Positions 17,483 through 26,677 of a DNA stretch of 29,187 nt are shown piece by piece. The position numbers and the translations under genes are program-made. The DNA is from an uncultured Clostridium sp. GTDB taxonomy: Bacteria > Bacillota > Clostridia > TANB77 > CAG-508. The notes beneath the pieces were generated by a model that was not told where the DNA came from, made no database searches, and was given only the letters and a program-made list of their open reading frames with translations. The stretch is from NCBI GenBank assembly GCA_946497905.1, contig CAMMMI010000007.1, forward strand, positions 1 to 29,187, in the 5' to 3' direction. The stretch's first letter is position 1. Each line of letters starts with the position of its first letter.

Positions 17483-20400
17483 ATGAAGCAGAGGATATTA
17501 AGGACAATAGTCAGTATTGTTTTAATGTTGGTAATGATAGGGATTAACTTTTTTGAAATAGGTAGAGGATTATCTATTGCCATATATGAAAATTTAGAAA
17601 GTCAAGAATACAAAATAGGCAATACAAATATTGAATTTAATGTCTATTTTAAAGAAGGAAAGAATAATGCACATAGTAAAACTATGTCTATTTTAAATGG
17701 AGATAACTTATATATAAATTTAAATATAAATAATGCAGGAGCGTTAAATAATGGAAAAATAGTAATAAATAATCCTAATTTTACTATTGAAAAAGATAAG
17801 ATAGACAGTAAATATGTGAAATCTGTAGGAGAAAATGAAATATATTTAAATCAAATAATATATGGAAATCAAGTAGAATTAGAGATACCAATAAAATTTG
17901 AAAAAAAGGATGAAATAGAAGCAGATTATTTTGATAGAGAAACCTTAATAACACTAGAAGGAGATTATCAAAATGATGAACAAGTACAACAAATAAAAGG
18001 AGAATTAAAAATAGCGGCATTATGGAGTGAAGATATAGAAACTAATTTGTCTCAAGATATAGATAAATATTTGGTAATGGGTGATGGAAAAATATTATTG
18101 CAACAAAAAATAGATGTAGAAGTTGTAAATAATGTATTACCAATAAAACAAGAGAAATTAACTGTAAAAGTTCCTAACAAAGAAAATGGAATGCAAATAG
18201 TAGGAATATTAAATAATGGAAAGAAAATGAATGAGAATGATTATACATATGATGAAACTAATGGAGAAATAGTTATACACAAAAATATTAATGTAAATTC
18301 AGAAAGTAATATTATATCATGGGGAACTGGAAAAGACGAATATAAAATAATATATAACTATGATAATACTTTAGAAAGTAATACATTCCACTTAGATACT
18401 AAATTAGAATTGGAAGTATATACTAAAGAACTAATACAAAAACAAGATACTAAAGATGTGCAAGCAAATCAATTAGGAGAAATAATAACAGTAGAAAAAA
18501 CTATGACAAATAATAAATATAAAGGATATTTATATGCTAATATTGGAAATGAAACAGAGTATCAAGAGAATGTAAATTTAGAGATCTCAGATATAAATAA
18601 TATATCAAATATAGAAATAGATACAGATGTTAATAGTTTTGTAACTTCAAATAATGATGAATATTCAACTAATAATAGTATATATCATAAAATGATAAAA
18701 TTAAATAAAGCAGAAATGTTAGAAATATTAGGAGAAGAGGGGAATATTTCTGTATTAGATGACCAAAATAATACTATTTTAAATATAGATAAAAATATAG
18801 AAGAAGATGAAAACGGTGATATAAGTTTACAAATAGAAAATATAGAAAATATTAAAATTATATTAAGCAAACCTGTAACTCAAGGTAACATACAAATTGC
18901 ATTAATAAAGGCGATAAAATCTGAAACTCAATATTCGAAAGAATTTTTAAAAAGTGTAGATAAATTAAAAAGTGTTACTAAAGTAAATTCAAATACATAT
19001 ATTTCGTATATGAATTTGTTAGATACAGTTTCAGAAGCAAAAATTGAATTAAATAATACAAATTTTTCTACATTACAAGAAAATGAAAATGTTCAAATAG
19101 TTGCAACTCTAATGTCAAACAGTAATAAATATGATTTATATAAAAATCCATATATAGAAATAGCACTTCCAGAAGAAGTAGAAAAAATAGATGTAAAATC
19201 TATTCAAAAAATGTATGCTGATGAAATGAACGTAGAAAGTGTACAATATAATAAAAACGAAAAGAAAATAGAAATAAAATTAAGTGGAGAGCAAAAAGAG
19301 TTTAAGAACGATGTAAATCAAGGCATACAAATTATTATAAATGCAAATATAACTATTAATAAATTGACACCAACAAAAAAATCAGCTGTTGTATTAAAAT
19401 ATACAAATGAGAATAGAAATAATGAAGAAAATTTGACAAGTGCAGAGGTAAATATTAATTCTAAATATGGAGTATTAATGTATAGCAAAATGTCTGGATA
19501 TAATGGTGAAAATTCTCAAATAGAAACACTTTCTCAAAAAACTATTACAGGTGAAATAGATACAAATTCAGCGAAAAGAGAAGTTGATGTTAGTACATCA
19601 GTAATAAATAATTATAGTGAAAATATAAAGAATTTATCAATAGTTGGTAAAATTGATACTACAAATGAAAATAGTGAATTTAAATCTTCAATAAATGCAC
19701 AATTATTAAAACAAATAGAAACTAATTATGAAGGTGTTAGTATCTTATATGCAACTGAGAATACAGAAGTAAATAGTGATAAATGGTATGATAAAGTAGA
19801 TAATATTTCAGATGTTAAAATGTTTAAAATAATATTGCCAGAGTTAAAACCTGGTGGAGTTATAAGTATTAATTATAAAATAGAAATACCAGAAAATCTA
19901 CAAAAAGAAGATACTTATTATCAAATAACTAAATTAGACTATGAATATAAAGAACAAAAAGCTGAAGACTATTCAGTATTTAAATTAAAAGGAAAAGAGA
20001 ATAGTAATATGCTTTTAAGCGTAAATGAAAGCATAGATGGATTAGATTTAAAAGTGCAAACTTTGTCAGCAGGAGAAGAAATAGAAAATAATGATGAGAT
20101 TTTTGAAGGACAAACAGTAAAACATAAAATAATTATTACAAATAATACAGGTAAAGATTTAAATAAATTTTCATTGACAGGAACACAAAAAGATATAGAT
20201 GGAAATAATAATGTAACATTTTTTAATATGAAAGAAGAAGAAGCTAAAGATGCAGTTACTGGATTACCTATTATGGTAACTAATTATAAAGAAGATACAG
20301 ATATATTAGAGAAAACATATGAAAAAGATTTACTAAAAAATGGTGAAACTGTTGAATATGAATATGAATTTACAATAAATCAAATAAAAACAAATGATGA

Positions 20401-22300
20401 AGTAACAATAGGTATGTTAGATGTTAAATCTGATGAGGTTAGTTTTTCAAAAGAAATAATGAGAAATAAAATTAAAGAAGCGGACTTAAAATTAATAACT
20501 TTATATGCAAAAAATGAAGAAGTACCATTTAGCATAGGGTATGAAAATTCATTTGTGTATAAGGTAAGTAATACTTCTGAAAGAAAATTAAACGATATAA
20601 TTTTAAATATACCTTTATCAGATGGAGTAACTTTAAATGAAGAATATAGAGAAGATACAGAAAAATATACTTACGAAGAAACTTCAAATGATAATATAAA
20701 AATAAAAATAAAAGATTTAGATATAGGCGAAACTATAGATATTTTCTTAGATTTATATATAAATAAAGTTGATACTAATGGACAAATGAAAACATATGAT
20801 TTTTCATGTAATGCTGAATTAGACGAAAATAAATATTATTCTAATATAATTACAAAATCAGATAGTAATATTATTCCAAATATAGAAATAACACAACAAG
20901 GAAGTATAAAAGATGAATATATTAAGGAAGGAAATAACTTACAATTTATAGCTAATATAAAGAATAATTCTAATATAGATGCAGAATTATTGGTAGAAGA
21001 TAATATATTATCGATATTAGATGTAAAAGATGCATATTTTGAACAAAATGGTGAAAAAGTTGCTAATGCAGATTATCAAAAAGACAGTGAAGATGGAGAT
21101 ACATATTTATGTGCAAAATATACATTAAAAGCAAACGAAGAAGTTAATTTAATAATTGATACAGTAGTTGGTGAAAATACTAGTCAATTAGGAAAACTAG
21201 AAAATACTATATCAGTAATAAGTGGAGATAGATATGTAGAATCAAATGTTGTAAGTTATAAAATAGAAGGCGGATATATTCAAACAGATTCTGAAAGAGC
21301 TATAAGTGGAAAGGCATGGCTTGATAGTAATAAAAACGGAATAAGAGATGAGAGTGAATCAATTAGTGGAATTGAAGTTATTCTTTTTGATGCAAGTACA
21401 GGTCAAGTAATTTTAGATGATAATGGAAATATGATACAAACAACAACTAATAATGCAGGAGAGTATAAATTTGAAAATTTAGATCCAGGTTCATATATGG
21501 TAGGATTTAAATATGATACAAGTAAATATACTGTAACTCAATATCAAGTTGAAAATGCTGATTCATCTTTAAACTCAGATATTATTTCTAAAAATGTAAG
21601 TATTAATAATGTACAACAAGAAATAGCTATTACAAATGAGATATTATTAAATAATACTGATAGAGAAAATATAGATGCAGGATTTTATGAAAAGAGTATA
21701 TTTGATTTATCATTAAATAAAACAGTAAGTAGAATAACAATTCAAAATAGAAATTCGAAAACTGTAACAGAATACAATAATGCAAATTTAGCTAAAATAG
21801 AATTAATAGCTAAAGAATTGGCAGGAACTGTAGTTACAATAGAATATATGATTAAAGTAACTAATGAAGGCGAAATACCAGGTCAAGTAAATGAAATTAT
21901 AGACTATATGCCAAAGGATTTAGAATTTAATCAAAATAATAATAATGGATGGTATTTATCATCAGATGCTATATTACACAATAATTCATTAGCTAATACA
22001 CAAATAAATCCAGGTGAGACTCAAACAATAAATTTAGTTTTAACAAAAACAATGAATAATGATAATCTAGGAAATGTAATCAATAAAGCAGAGATACAAA
22101 ATGCTAGTAATAATTTAAACATAAACGATATAGATTCTACTCCAGGAAATAATGTTGATGGAGAAGATGATATGGGACAAGCAGAAGTAATAATCTCATT
22201 AAGTACAGGTAAAGTAGTTTTAGCAATAGGATCGGTAATATTTGTTATATTGTTGACTGTAGCGATTATAATATATAGAAAAAAGAAGAAGGAGGTTTAA
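17483..22300 (+). CDS. Giant surface protein A2, paralogue of A1
   Basis: 1605 residues, colinear with A1 along its length (shared blocks IEFNxYFK, IYLNQ, YDLYKNP/YNLYENP, LPEE, IIINA). Signal-anchor-like hydrophobic segment about 8-34 without a clear cleavage site, unlike A1. Beta-rich N-terminal part, DUF11-like repeats, SdrD_B domain about 1274-1370 with a calcium-loop-like DSNKNGIRDESE, then the six-copy module (about 1408-1572; K in DLSLNKTVSR, DYMP, NKAEI, STPGN). The C-terminus has SLSTGK, a membrane helix and a basic tail (RKKKKEV). GAGGAGG lies 7 bases before the ATG. The stop codon is one base from the B2 start, and the B2 ribosome binding site lies inside the A2 coding end, so B2 translation is probably coupled to A2. 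Confidence 0.85.
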   Translation: MKQRILRTIVSIVLMLVMIGINFFEIGRGLSIAIYENLESQEYKIGNTNIEFNVYFKEGKNNAHSKTMSILNGDNLYINLNINNAGALNNGKIVINNPNFTIEKDKIDSKYVKSVGENEIYLNQIIYGNQVELEIPIKFEKKDEIEADYFDRETLITLEGDYQNDEQVQQIKGELKIAALWSEDIETNLSQDIDKYLVMGDGKILLQQKIDVEVVNNVLPIKQEKLTVKVPNKENGMQIVGILNNGKKMNENDYTYDETNGEIVIHKNINVNSESNIISWGTGKDEYKIIYNYDNTLESNTFHLDTKLELEVYTKELIQKQDTKDVQANQLGEIITVEKTMTNNKYKGYLYANIGNETEYQENVNLEISDINNISNIEIDTDVNSFVTSNNDEYSTNNSIYHKMIKLNKAEMLEILGEEGNISVLDDQNNTILNIDKNIEEDENGDISLQIENIENIKIILSKPVTQGNIQIALIKAIKSETQYSKEFLKSVDKLKSVTKVNSNTYISYMNLLDTVSEAKIELNNTNFSTLQENENVQIVATLMSNSNKYDLYKNPYIEIALPEEVEKIDVKSIQKMYADEMNVESVQYNKNEKKIEIKLSGEQKEFKNDVNQGIQIIINANITINKLTPTKKSAVVLKYTNENRNNEENLTSAEVNINSKYGVLMYSKMSGYNGENSQIETLSQKTITGEIDTNSAKREVDVSTSVINNYSENIKNLSIVGKIDTTNENSEFKSSINAQLLKQIETNYEGVSILYATENTEVNSDKWYDKVDNISDVKMFKIILPELKPGGVISINYKIEIPENLQKEDTYYQITKLDYEYKEQKAEDYSVFKLKGKENSNMLLSVNESIDGLDLKVQTLSAGEEIENNDEIFEGQTVKHKIIITNNTGKDLNKFSLTGTQKDIDGNNNVTFFNMKEEEAKDAVTGLPIMVTNYKEDTDILEKTYEKDLLKNGETVEYEYEFTINQIKTNDEVTIGMLDVKSDEVSFSKEIMRNKIKEADLKLITLYAKNEEVPFSIGYENSFVYKVSNTSERKLNDIILNIPLSDGVTLNEEYREDTEKYTYEETSNDNIKIKIKDLDIGETIDIFLDLYINKVDTNGQMKTYDFSCNAELDENKYYSNIITKSDSNIIPNIEITQQGSIKDEYIKEGNNLQFIANIKNNSNIDAELLVEDNILSILDVKDAYFEQNGEKVANADYQKDSEDGDTYLCAKYTLKANEEVNLIIDTVVGENTSQLGKLENTISVISGDRYVESNVVSYKIEGGYIQTDSERAISGKAWLDSNKNGIRDESESISGIEVILFDASTGQVILDDNGNMIQTTTNNAGEYKFENLDPGSYMVGFKYDTSKYTVTQYQVENADSSLNSDIISKNVSINNVQQEIAITNEILLNNTDRENIDAGFYEKSIFDLSLNKTVSRITIQNRNSKTVTEYNNANLAKIELIAKELAGTVVTIEYMIKVTNEGEIPGQVNEIIDYMPKDLEFNQNNNNGWYLSSDAILHNNSLANTQINPGETQTINLVLTKTMNNDNLGNVINKAEIQNASNNLNINDIDSTPGNNVDGEDDMGQAEVIISLSTGKVVLAIGSVIFVILLTVAIIIYRKKKKEV

Positions 22301-22301
22301 A

Positions 22302-25300
22302 ATGAAAACTTTATTAAAATTTGTAATTAGTGTAGTTTTTTTGATAATTGTTTTTTGGCTTATTATAGCCAAACCTTCTTTAGCAGCTACGATTACCCAA
22401 GATGAATTAGATGCCGCAAATAAAGATAGCAGTCTTCCAAAAACTGTAACAGATTTATATAATTGGGCTCAAAACGATCCAGAAAAATTTTTTGGAATAA
22501 ATATGAAAAATTTGTTAATAAAATGTGGGACAGGATCAAATAACACACTTACAGGTGATGTTGACGAAACTACTATGTATATGTGGAATTGTATAAATAG
22601 GCATGCTAATAATGGAAGTGGAAATCAAGATATATTTGAGGTAAAGAATGTTATAGATATATATCCTGATAGAACTGCTACAATAGGAGCATATAGAAGA
22701 ACTATTCATGACTTATCTTATTCTTCTGGGGATGATACAACTAAAAAAGCAATATATAGATTAGAAACTATGGCATATTTTGCAAAAAATTATAATAAGC
22801 AATTTTCAATTGGTGGTATGACTACTGACGGATCAGATATGTTAGTATTATACTATTGGAACAATAATACTAAAAGTTTACTAGATGACAGAAGAGGCGC
22901 AGAAAAATTTAGTGTTTGGTATCCAGCTACTGATCAAGACGGTTATACATCAGCTACAGGAGATGATTTCTGGTATGCAGCTAATGCAAAAGCAAGAGAG
23001 GGAACATCAGATAATAAAAAAGTTCGTATAATAATTTTAAGATGTCAATATGGTCAGGATAGAATAATCTTCTCGAGTATGGAAGCAGAAGAAAGAGGAA
23101 ATTTGAAAATAGTAAAAAAAGATGCAGATAGTGGAAAGAAATTACAGGGTGTAGGATTTATTTTACAATATAAAAATGGTAGATATGTACATGTAAATTC
23201 AAAAACTGGTGAAATAAATTATGTTACATCAAGAGCAAATGCGACAGAATATTATACTGATAAAAACGGAGAAATTAACATTAAAGGTCTATTGACAGGA
23301 GAGTATAAAATTATTGAAACTAAAAATCCTAATTCATATTATGAAGAGGTTTCGAATACATTAAAGGCAAAAGTTACTGTAAAAAAAGATGTAACAGTAA
23401 ATGTAGAACTTAAAAATAAAAGAAAATATGTGGATCTTACTGGATTTGTATGGGAAGATAGAGGAGATGGAAAAGAATATATTAGAAATGATATATATGA
23501 TGAAAATTCAGAAGATAAGAGAGTACAAAATGTAAAAGTAACTTTAATAGATTCTACAACAAATAAAATAGTTAATAGTGCTCAAACAGATAAAAATGGT
23601 GCATATAAATTTACAAAAGTAAATATAGATAAATTGAAAGATTATTATATAGAATTTGAATATAATGGATTAAGTTATTCAAATGTAAAAAATGGAGTAG
23701 GTACTTGGCATGCATCAAAAGCAGAAGAAGGATCTAATAGAACAACATTTAATGAAAAATATTTAACAATAGAAAAACAAGGAGCAATAGCCAAAAATGG
23801 AAATGTAACAACTTTAGAATATGATTCTGCAAATTATCAAAGTAACTTAATTTATGGAAATGATACAGATTTAAAATATGGTTATACTGGTGCTGAGTAT
23901 CCAATATATGGTGTTTATAATAAATATTTAATAACTTCATCAACAACAAATGCATATGGTGGTAATTTAGACCTAATAAAAATTGGAGGAAAAAATGTAA
24001 TAGATTATATTAGGGATAATAATAAAGAAGTTGTAGAAGATATAAATTTAGGACTATATGAAAGAGAACAACCTGATGTAGCATTGGTGAAAGATTTACA
24101 AAATATAAAATTAGAATTTGTTGGAGTAGGAAGTGTTTATAAATATGGACAAAAACTAGATAGTATAAATAAAGACGAACAAAATGCAAAAGATACAGAT
24201 ACATATCAAAATGATTATAGAATAGGAGTAAAATTCAAAGAAAAATATTCTGACATGTCATATACAAGACCAATATATGAATCAGATTACAATTATGAAG
24301 CACCAAATGAAGAAGATAATTTAAAAGCAAAATTGACATATAAAATATCTTTGAAAAATCAGTCAACAAATCTTACATCAAAAATTAATTCAATAGTTGA
24401 TTATTTTGATAATAACTATACTATGTTAGGTTATGGCACAGATATTGATCAAGAAGGTAATATTATAAATATGCAAACTCAACAAGCAGAAGAATATGAT
24501 AATAATTATCAAAAAGCAATAATTTCATTAGATTATGAGATTGCTGCACAGCAAGAAAGATATATATATATTCAATTTGAATTAAATAATGAAGCTATAA
24601 AAAAGGTAGTAAATGATGGAGAAAACTTAGAAAATATAGCAGAAATAACATCATATTCAACATTTAAAGAAGGAGAAATATATGCGGGAATAGATGTTGA
24701 TTCAAGGCCAGAAAGTGCAGTGCCAAGTGATACGACAACTTTTGAAGATGATACAGATAGAGCACCAGGAATTAAATTAGTTCTACAAGATAATAGAATG
24801 GCTTCAGGAAAAGTTTTTGAAGATAGTACAGAAGAAACATTAAAAACTGGAGAAGAAAGACAAGGAAATGGAAGATTAGATGATAATGAATCAGGAATAA
24901 AAGATGTTGAAGTTGTATTAAAAGATGAAAATGGAAATATAGCAAAGGTATATGATAACAGTAGTAAACAGTGGGTAGAAGCTAGAACAAAAACAAATGA
25001 AAATGGTGAATATTTTATAGATGGATTTATACCAGGAAGATATACAGTAGAATTTATGTGGGGAGATGAAAACTATAAAGTACAAAATTATAAAAGTACA
25101 GTAGTTAATAAAGACTCATATGAAGCAAAAGGAACAAATGATGAATGGTATAAAGACGAATTTAAGCAAAATTATCAAGGTGTTGAATGGGAAAATGGAA
25201 AAGAAGTAAGAGTATCAGATGCAGTTGATAATTATGAACTAAGAGAACAAATAGATGCACAAACTCAAGTAATTACCTATGAAACACATAAACAAATAAC

Positions 25301-26354
25301 TGATTCGTATAGTGAAGAAGAGGCTAAAGAAGATATTGGCATTATAACAAAAATGACTTCATCTACACCTATATTTAAAGTAAACTTTGAGTATGCTTCT
25401 AGTGAAACAGATATGGATCAATATGAAAAAGATGAAAATGGATTAATAAAAATTGAAAATGGATATGCTGTTAAAAAAGAAGAATACAAAAACCATATGA
25501 AAAATATAGATTTTGGTATTGTTAAAAGAGCAAAACAAATATTAAAACTTGATAAAAGATTAAAAAGCGTAAAAATGAATTTAAGTAATGGTTTAGCTTT
25601 AGTAGATGCCAGTATAAATGAAGATGGAACAATAGAGGATAATCCAAAATACATAACATATATAAAAGAATCAGCTAATGAACCACAATTAAAAATAGAG
25701 ATGGATAATGAATTAGCCAAGGGATCAAAACTTAAAGCTACTTATGAATTAAAAGTTACAAATATATCAGAACTAGATTATAAATCTAAAGACTATTATT
25801 TGTATGGAAAAGGATATGAAGATAAAAATAATGAAACAAAATTGACACCTAGTATGCTTATAGATTATTTAGATAATAATATGTTGTTAGAGGAAAATGA
25901 AAGATGGGTTATTAAAGATAATAATGAAAAAAGCAATTTAATAACAGATGGATTATTATCTAATGAAGTTGAAGATACATTAAATAATACAAATACTGTA
26001 ATAACAACAGAAACATTAAATCAAAATGATCTAACTTCAGGAAGATATGCAAGTATTGAGGTAAGTGCAACTCGAGTAATATCATCAATTGGTGATGAAG
26101 ATATGAGAGAAAATAATGCAGAGATTATAAAAGTAGAAAAAACTTGGGGAGCAGGATTAGAAACTATTCCAGGTAATTATGTTCCAGGAGATAGTACAAC
26201 TTATGAAGAAGATGATGATAGAGCAGAAGGGTTAAATATAGTGCCAGCTACAGGATTAACAGTAAATTACATAGCATATATAATACTTGCAATAAGTTCA
26301 CTAGGAATACTTGTAATAGGCATAGTTATCATTAAAAAATTCGTATTAAAATAA
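22302..26354 (+). CDS. Giant surface adhesin-like protein B2, paralogue of B1 with a different head
   Basis: 1350 residues. Signal peptide 1-28 or 29 (SLAA). Head about 30-265, unlike B1, with C75, C97 and C248, the only cysteines in the protein. CnaB/SpaA domain about 266-373 with an intact isopeptide triad K272, E339, N372. SdrD_B-like domains at about 377-465 and 830-930. The six-copy module occurs twice (about 590-822 and 1076-1312). V1314-P-A-T-G1318, a membrane helix and a basic tail form an LPXTG-like sorting signal. From the CnaB domain on it aligns with B1 (shared GLYEREQPD, YTRPIYESDY, VDYFD, YAGIDVDS, FEDDTDRAP, NIDFGIV, IDYLD). Likely displayed on the wall; ligand unknown. Confidence 0.87.
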   Translation: MKTLLKFVISVVFLIIVFWLIIAKPSLAATITQDELDAANKDSSLPKTVTDLYNWAQNDPEKFFGINMKNLLIKCGTGSNNTLTGDVDETTMYMWNCINRHANNGSGNQDIFEVKNVIDIYPDRTATIGAYRRTIHDLSYSSGDDTTKKAIYRLETMAYFAKNYNKQFSIGGMTTDGSDMLVLYYWNNNTKSLLDDRRGAEKFSVWYPATDQDGYTSATGDDFWYAANAKAREGTSDNKKVRIIILRCQYGQDRIIFSSMEAEERGNLKIVKKDADSGKKLQGVGFILQYKNGRYVHVNSKTGEINYVTSRANATEYYTDKNGEINIKGLLTGEYKIIETKNPNSYYEEVSNTLKAKVTVKKDVTVNVELKNKRKYVDLTGFVWEDRGDGKEYIRNDIYDENSEDKRVQNVKVTLIDSTTNKIVNSAQTDKNGAYKFTKVNIDKLKDYYIEFEYNGLSYSNVKNGVGTWHASKAEEGSNRTTFNEKYLTIEKQGAIAKNGNVTTLEYDSANYQSNLIYGNDTDLKYGYTGAEYPIYGVYNKYLITSSTTNAYGGNLDLIKIGGKNVIDYIRDNNKEVVEDINLGLYEREQPDVALVKDLQNIKLEFVGVGSVYKYGQKLDSINKDEQNAKDTDTYQNDYRIGVKFKEKYSDMSYTRPIYESDYNYEAPNEEDNLKAKLTYKISLKNQSTNLTSKINSIVDYFDNNYTMLGYGTDIDQEGNIINMQTQQAEEYDNNYQKAIISLDYEIAAQQERYIYIQFELNNEAIKKVVNDGENLENIAEITSYSTFKEGEIYAGIDVDSRPESAVPSDTTTFEDDTDRAPGIKLVLQDNRMASGKVFEDSTEETLKTGEERQGNGRLDDNESGIKDVEVVLKDENGNIAKVYDNSSKQWVEARTKTNENGEYFIDGFIPGRYTVEFMWGDENYKVQNYKSTVVNKDSYEAKGTNDEWYKDEFKQNYQGVEWENGKEVRVSDAVDNYELREQIDAQTQVITYETHKQITDSYSEEEAKEDIGIITKMTSSTPIFKVNFEYASSETDMDQYEKDENGLIKIENGYAVKKEEYKNHMKNIDFGIVKRAKQILKLDKRLKSVKMNLSNGLALVDASINEDGTIEDNPKYITYIKESANEPQLKIEMDNELAKGSKLKATYELKVTNISELDYKSKDYYLYGKGYEDKNNETKLTPSMLIDYLDNNMLLEENERWVIKDNNEKSNLITDGLLSNEVEDTLNNTNTVITTETLNQNDLTSGRYASIEVSATRVISSIGDEDMRENNAEIIKVEKTWGAGLETIPGNYVPGDSTTYEEDDDRAEGLNIVPATGLTVNYIAYIILAISSLGILVIGIVIIKKFVLK

Positions 26355-26355
26355 T

Positions 26356-26395
26356 AAAATTACCATTTTGGGACGCGTTCCAAAATGGTAATTTT
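26356..26395 (+). terminator. Intrinsic terminator after B2, carrying a REP-like GGGACGC motif
   Basis: A perfect 16-base stem (26356-26371 with 26380-26395) around the 8-base loop GACGCGTT ends in TTTTG. It begins just after the B2 stop. It would work in both directions because the stem starts with AAAA. The tip TTTTGGGACGC matches the REP-like unit at 6106-6201, so the terminator may have been built from such a repeat. Confidence 0.85.
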
Positions 26396-26413
26396 GTGTT
26401 AAATCTATTATTA

Positions 26414-26461
26414 GTTACAATTCAGAACTGTATTATTCCCCATGTGACTGAGAATAGTAAC
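26414..26461. repeat. Remnant of the palindromic repeat family, copy 3
   Basis: A 48-base unit bounded by GTTAC (26414-26418) and GTAAC (26457-26461). GTTACAATTCAGAACTGTAT resembles the end of copy 2 read on the minus strand (GTTACAATTCTTAACTATAT), with three differences. The inner arms are mostly lost. It lies in the 323-base gap between B2 and spoIIE, which also holds the terminator and a candidate promoter and no gene. Confidence 0.45.
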
Positions 26462-26493
26462 ATTAATTATAACAATTTATTTAAACTTTTTTC

Positions 26494-26523
26494 TTACTAT
26501 TGCAAAATTCAACAAATTATAAT
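26494..26523 (+). promoter_or_regulatory. Candidate spoIIE promoter with a Spo0A-box-like site
   Basis: TATAAT (26518-26523) has only a weak -35 (TTACTA, 26494-26499). Between them TTCAACA (26508-26514) differs by one base from the reverse of the Spo0A box TGTCGAA. In Bacillus subtilis spoIIE is Spo0A-activated from a sigma-A promoter, which fits, but the match is short. The rest of the gap (26524-26677) is A-rich with a small dyad GTAATAAATTAC (26598-26609). Confidence 0.3.
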
Positions 26524-26677
26524 AAAATAAAAACTACAAAATGAAATAATATAAGAAAAATAAAAAATAAACATAAAAAAATGTAAAAAACTTTTTAGTA
26601 ATAAATTACCAAAAAAGACAAAAACCACAAAGGACAAGTAGTAAAATAAGACCATAAAAAACAAAGAGGTGGTAAGG

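Larger units (their letters stand above)
17483..26354 (+). repeat. Tandem cassette unit 2 (A2-B2)
   Basis: Second copy of the two-gene surface cassette, directly downstream of unit 1, with its own promoter and terminator. It is colinear with unit 1 except for the B head region (22386-23096 here, 13240-14103 in unit 1), which shows no convincing similarity. Confidence 0.85.

Noticed and set aside
8263..26354. Classical sortase-assembled pilus operon
   Set aside because: No sortase gene, no clear YPKN-type pilin motif, and the proteins are far larger than usual pilins; a wall-anchored stalk system fits better.
26356..26461. tRNA or other structured RNA gene after B2
   Set aside because: The folded parts are an intrinsic terminator and a repeat remnant; no cloverleaf or TTCGA-type loop is present.
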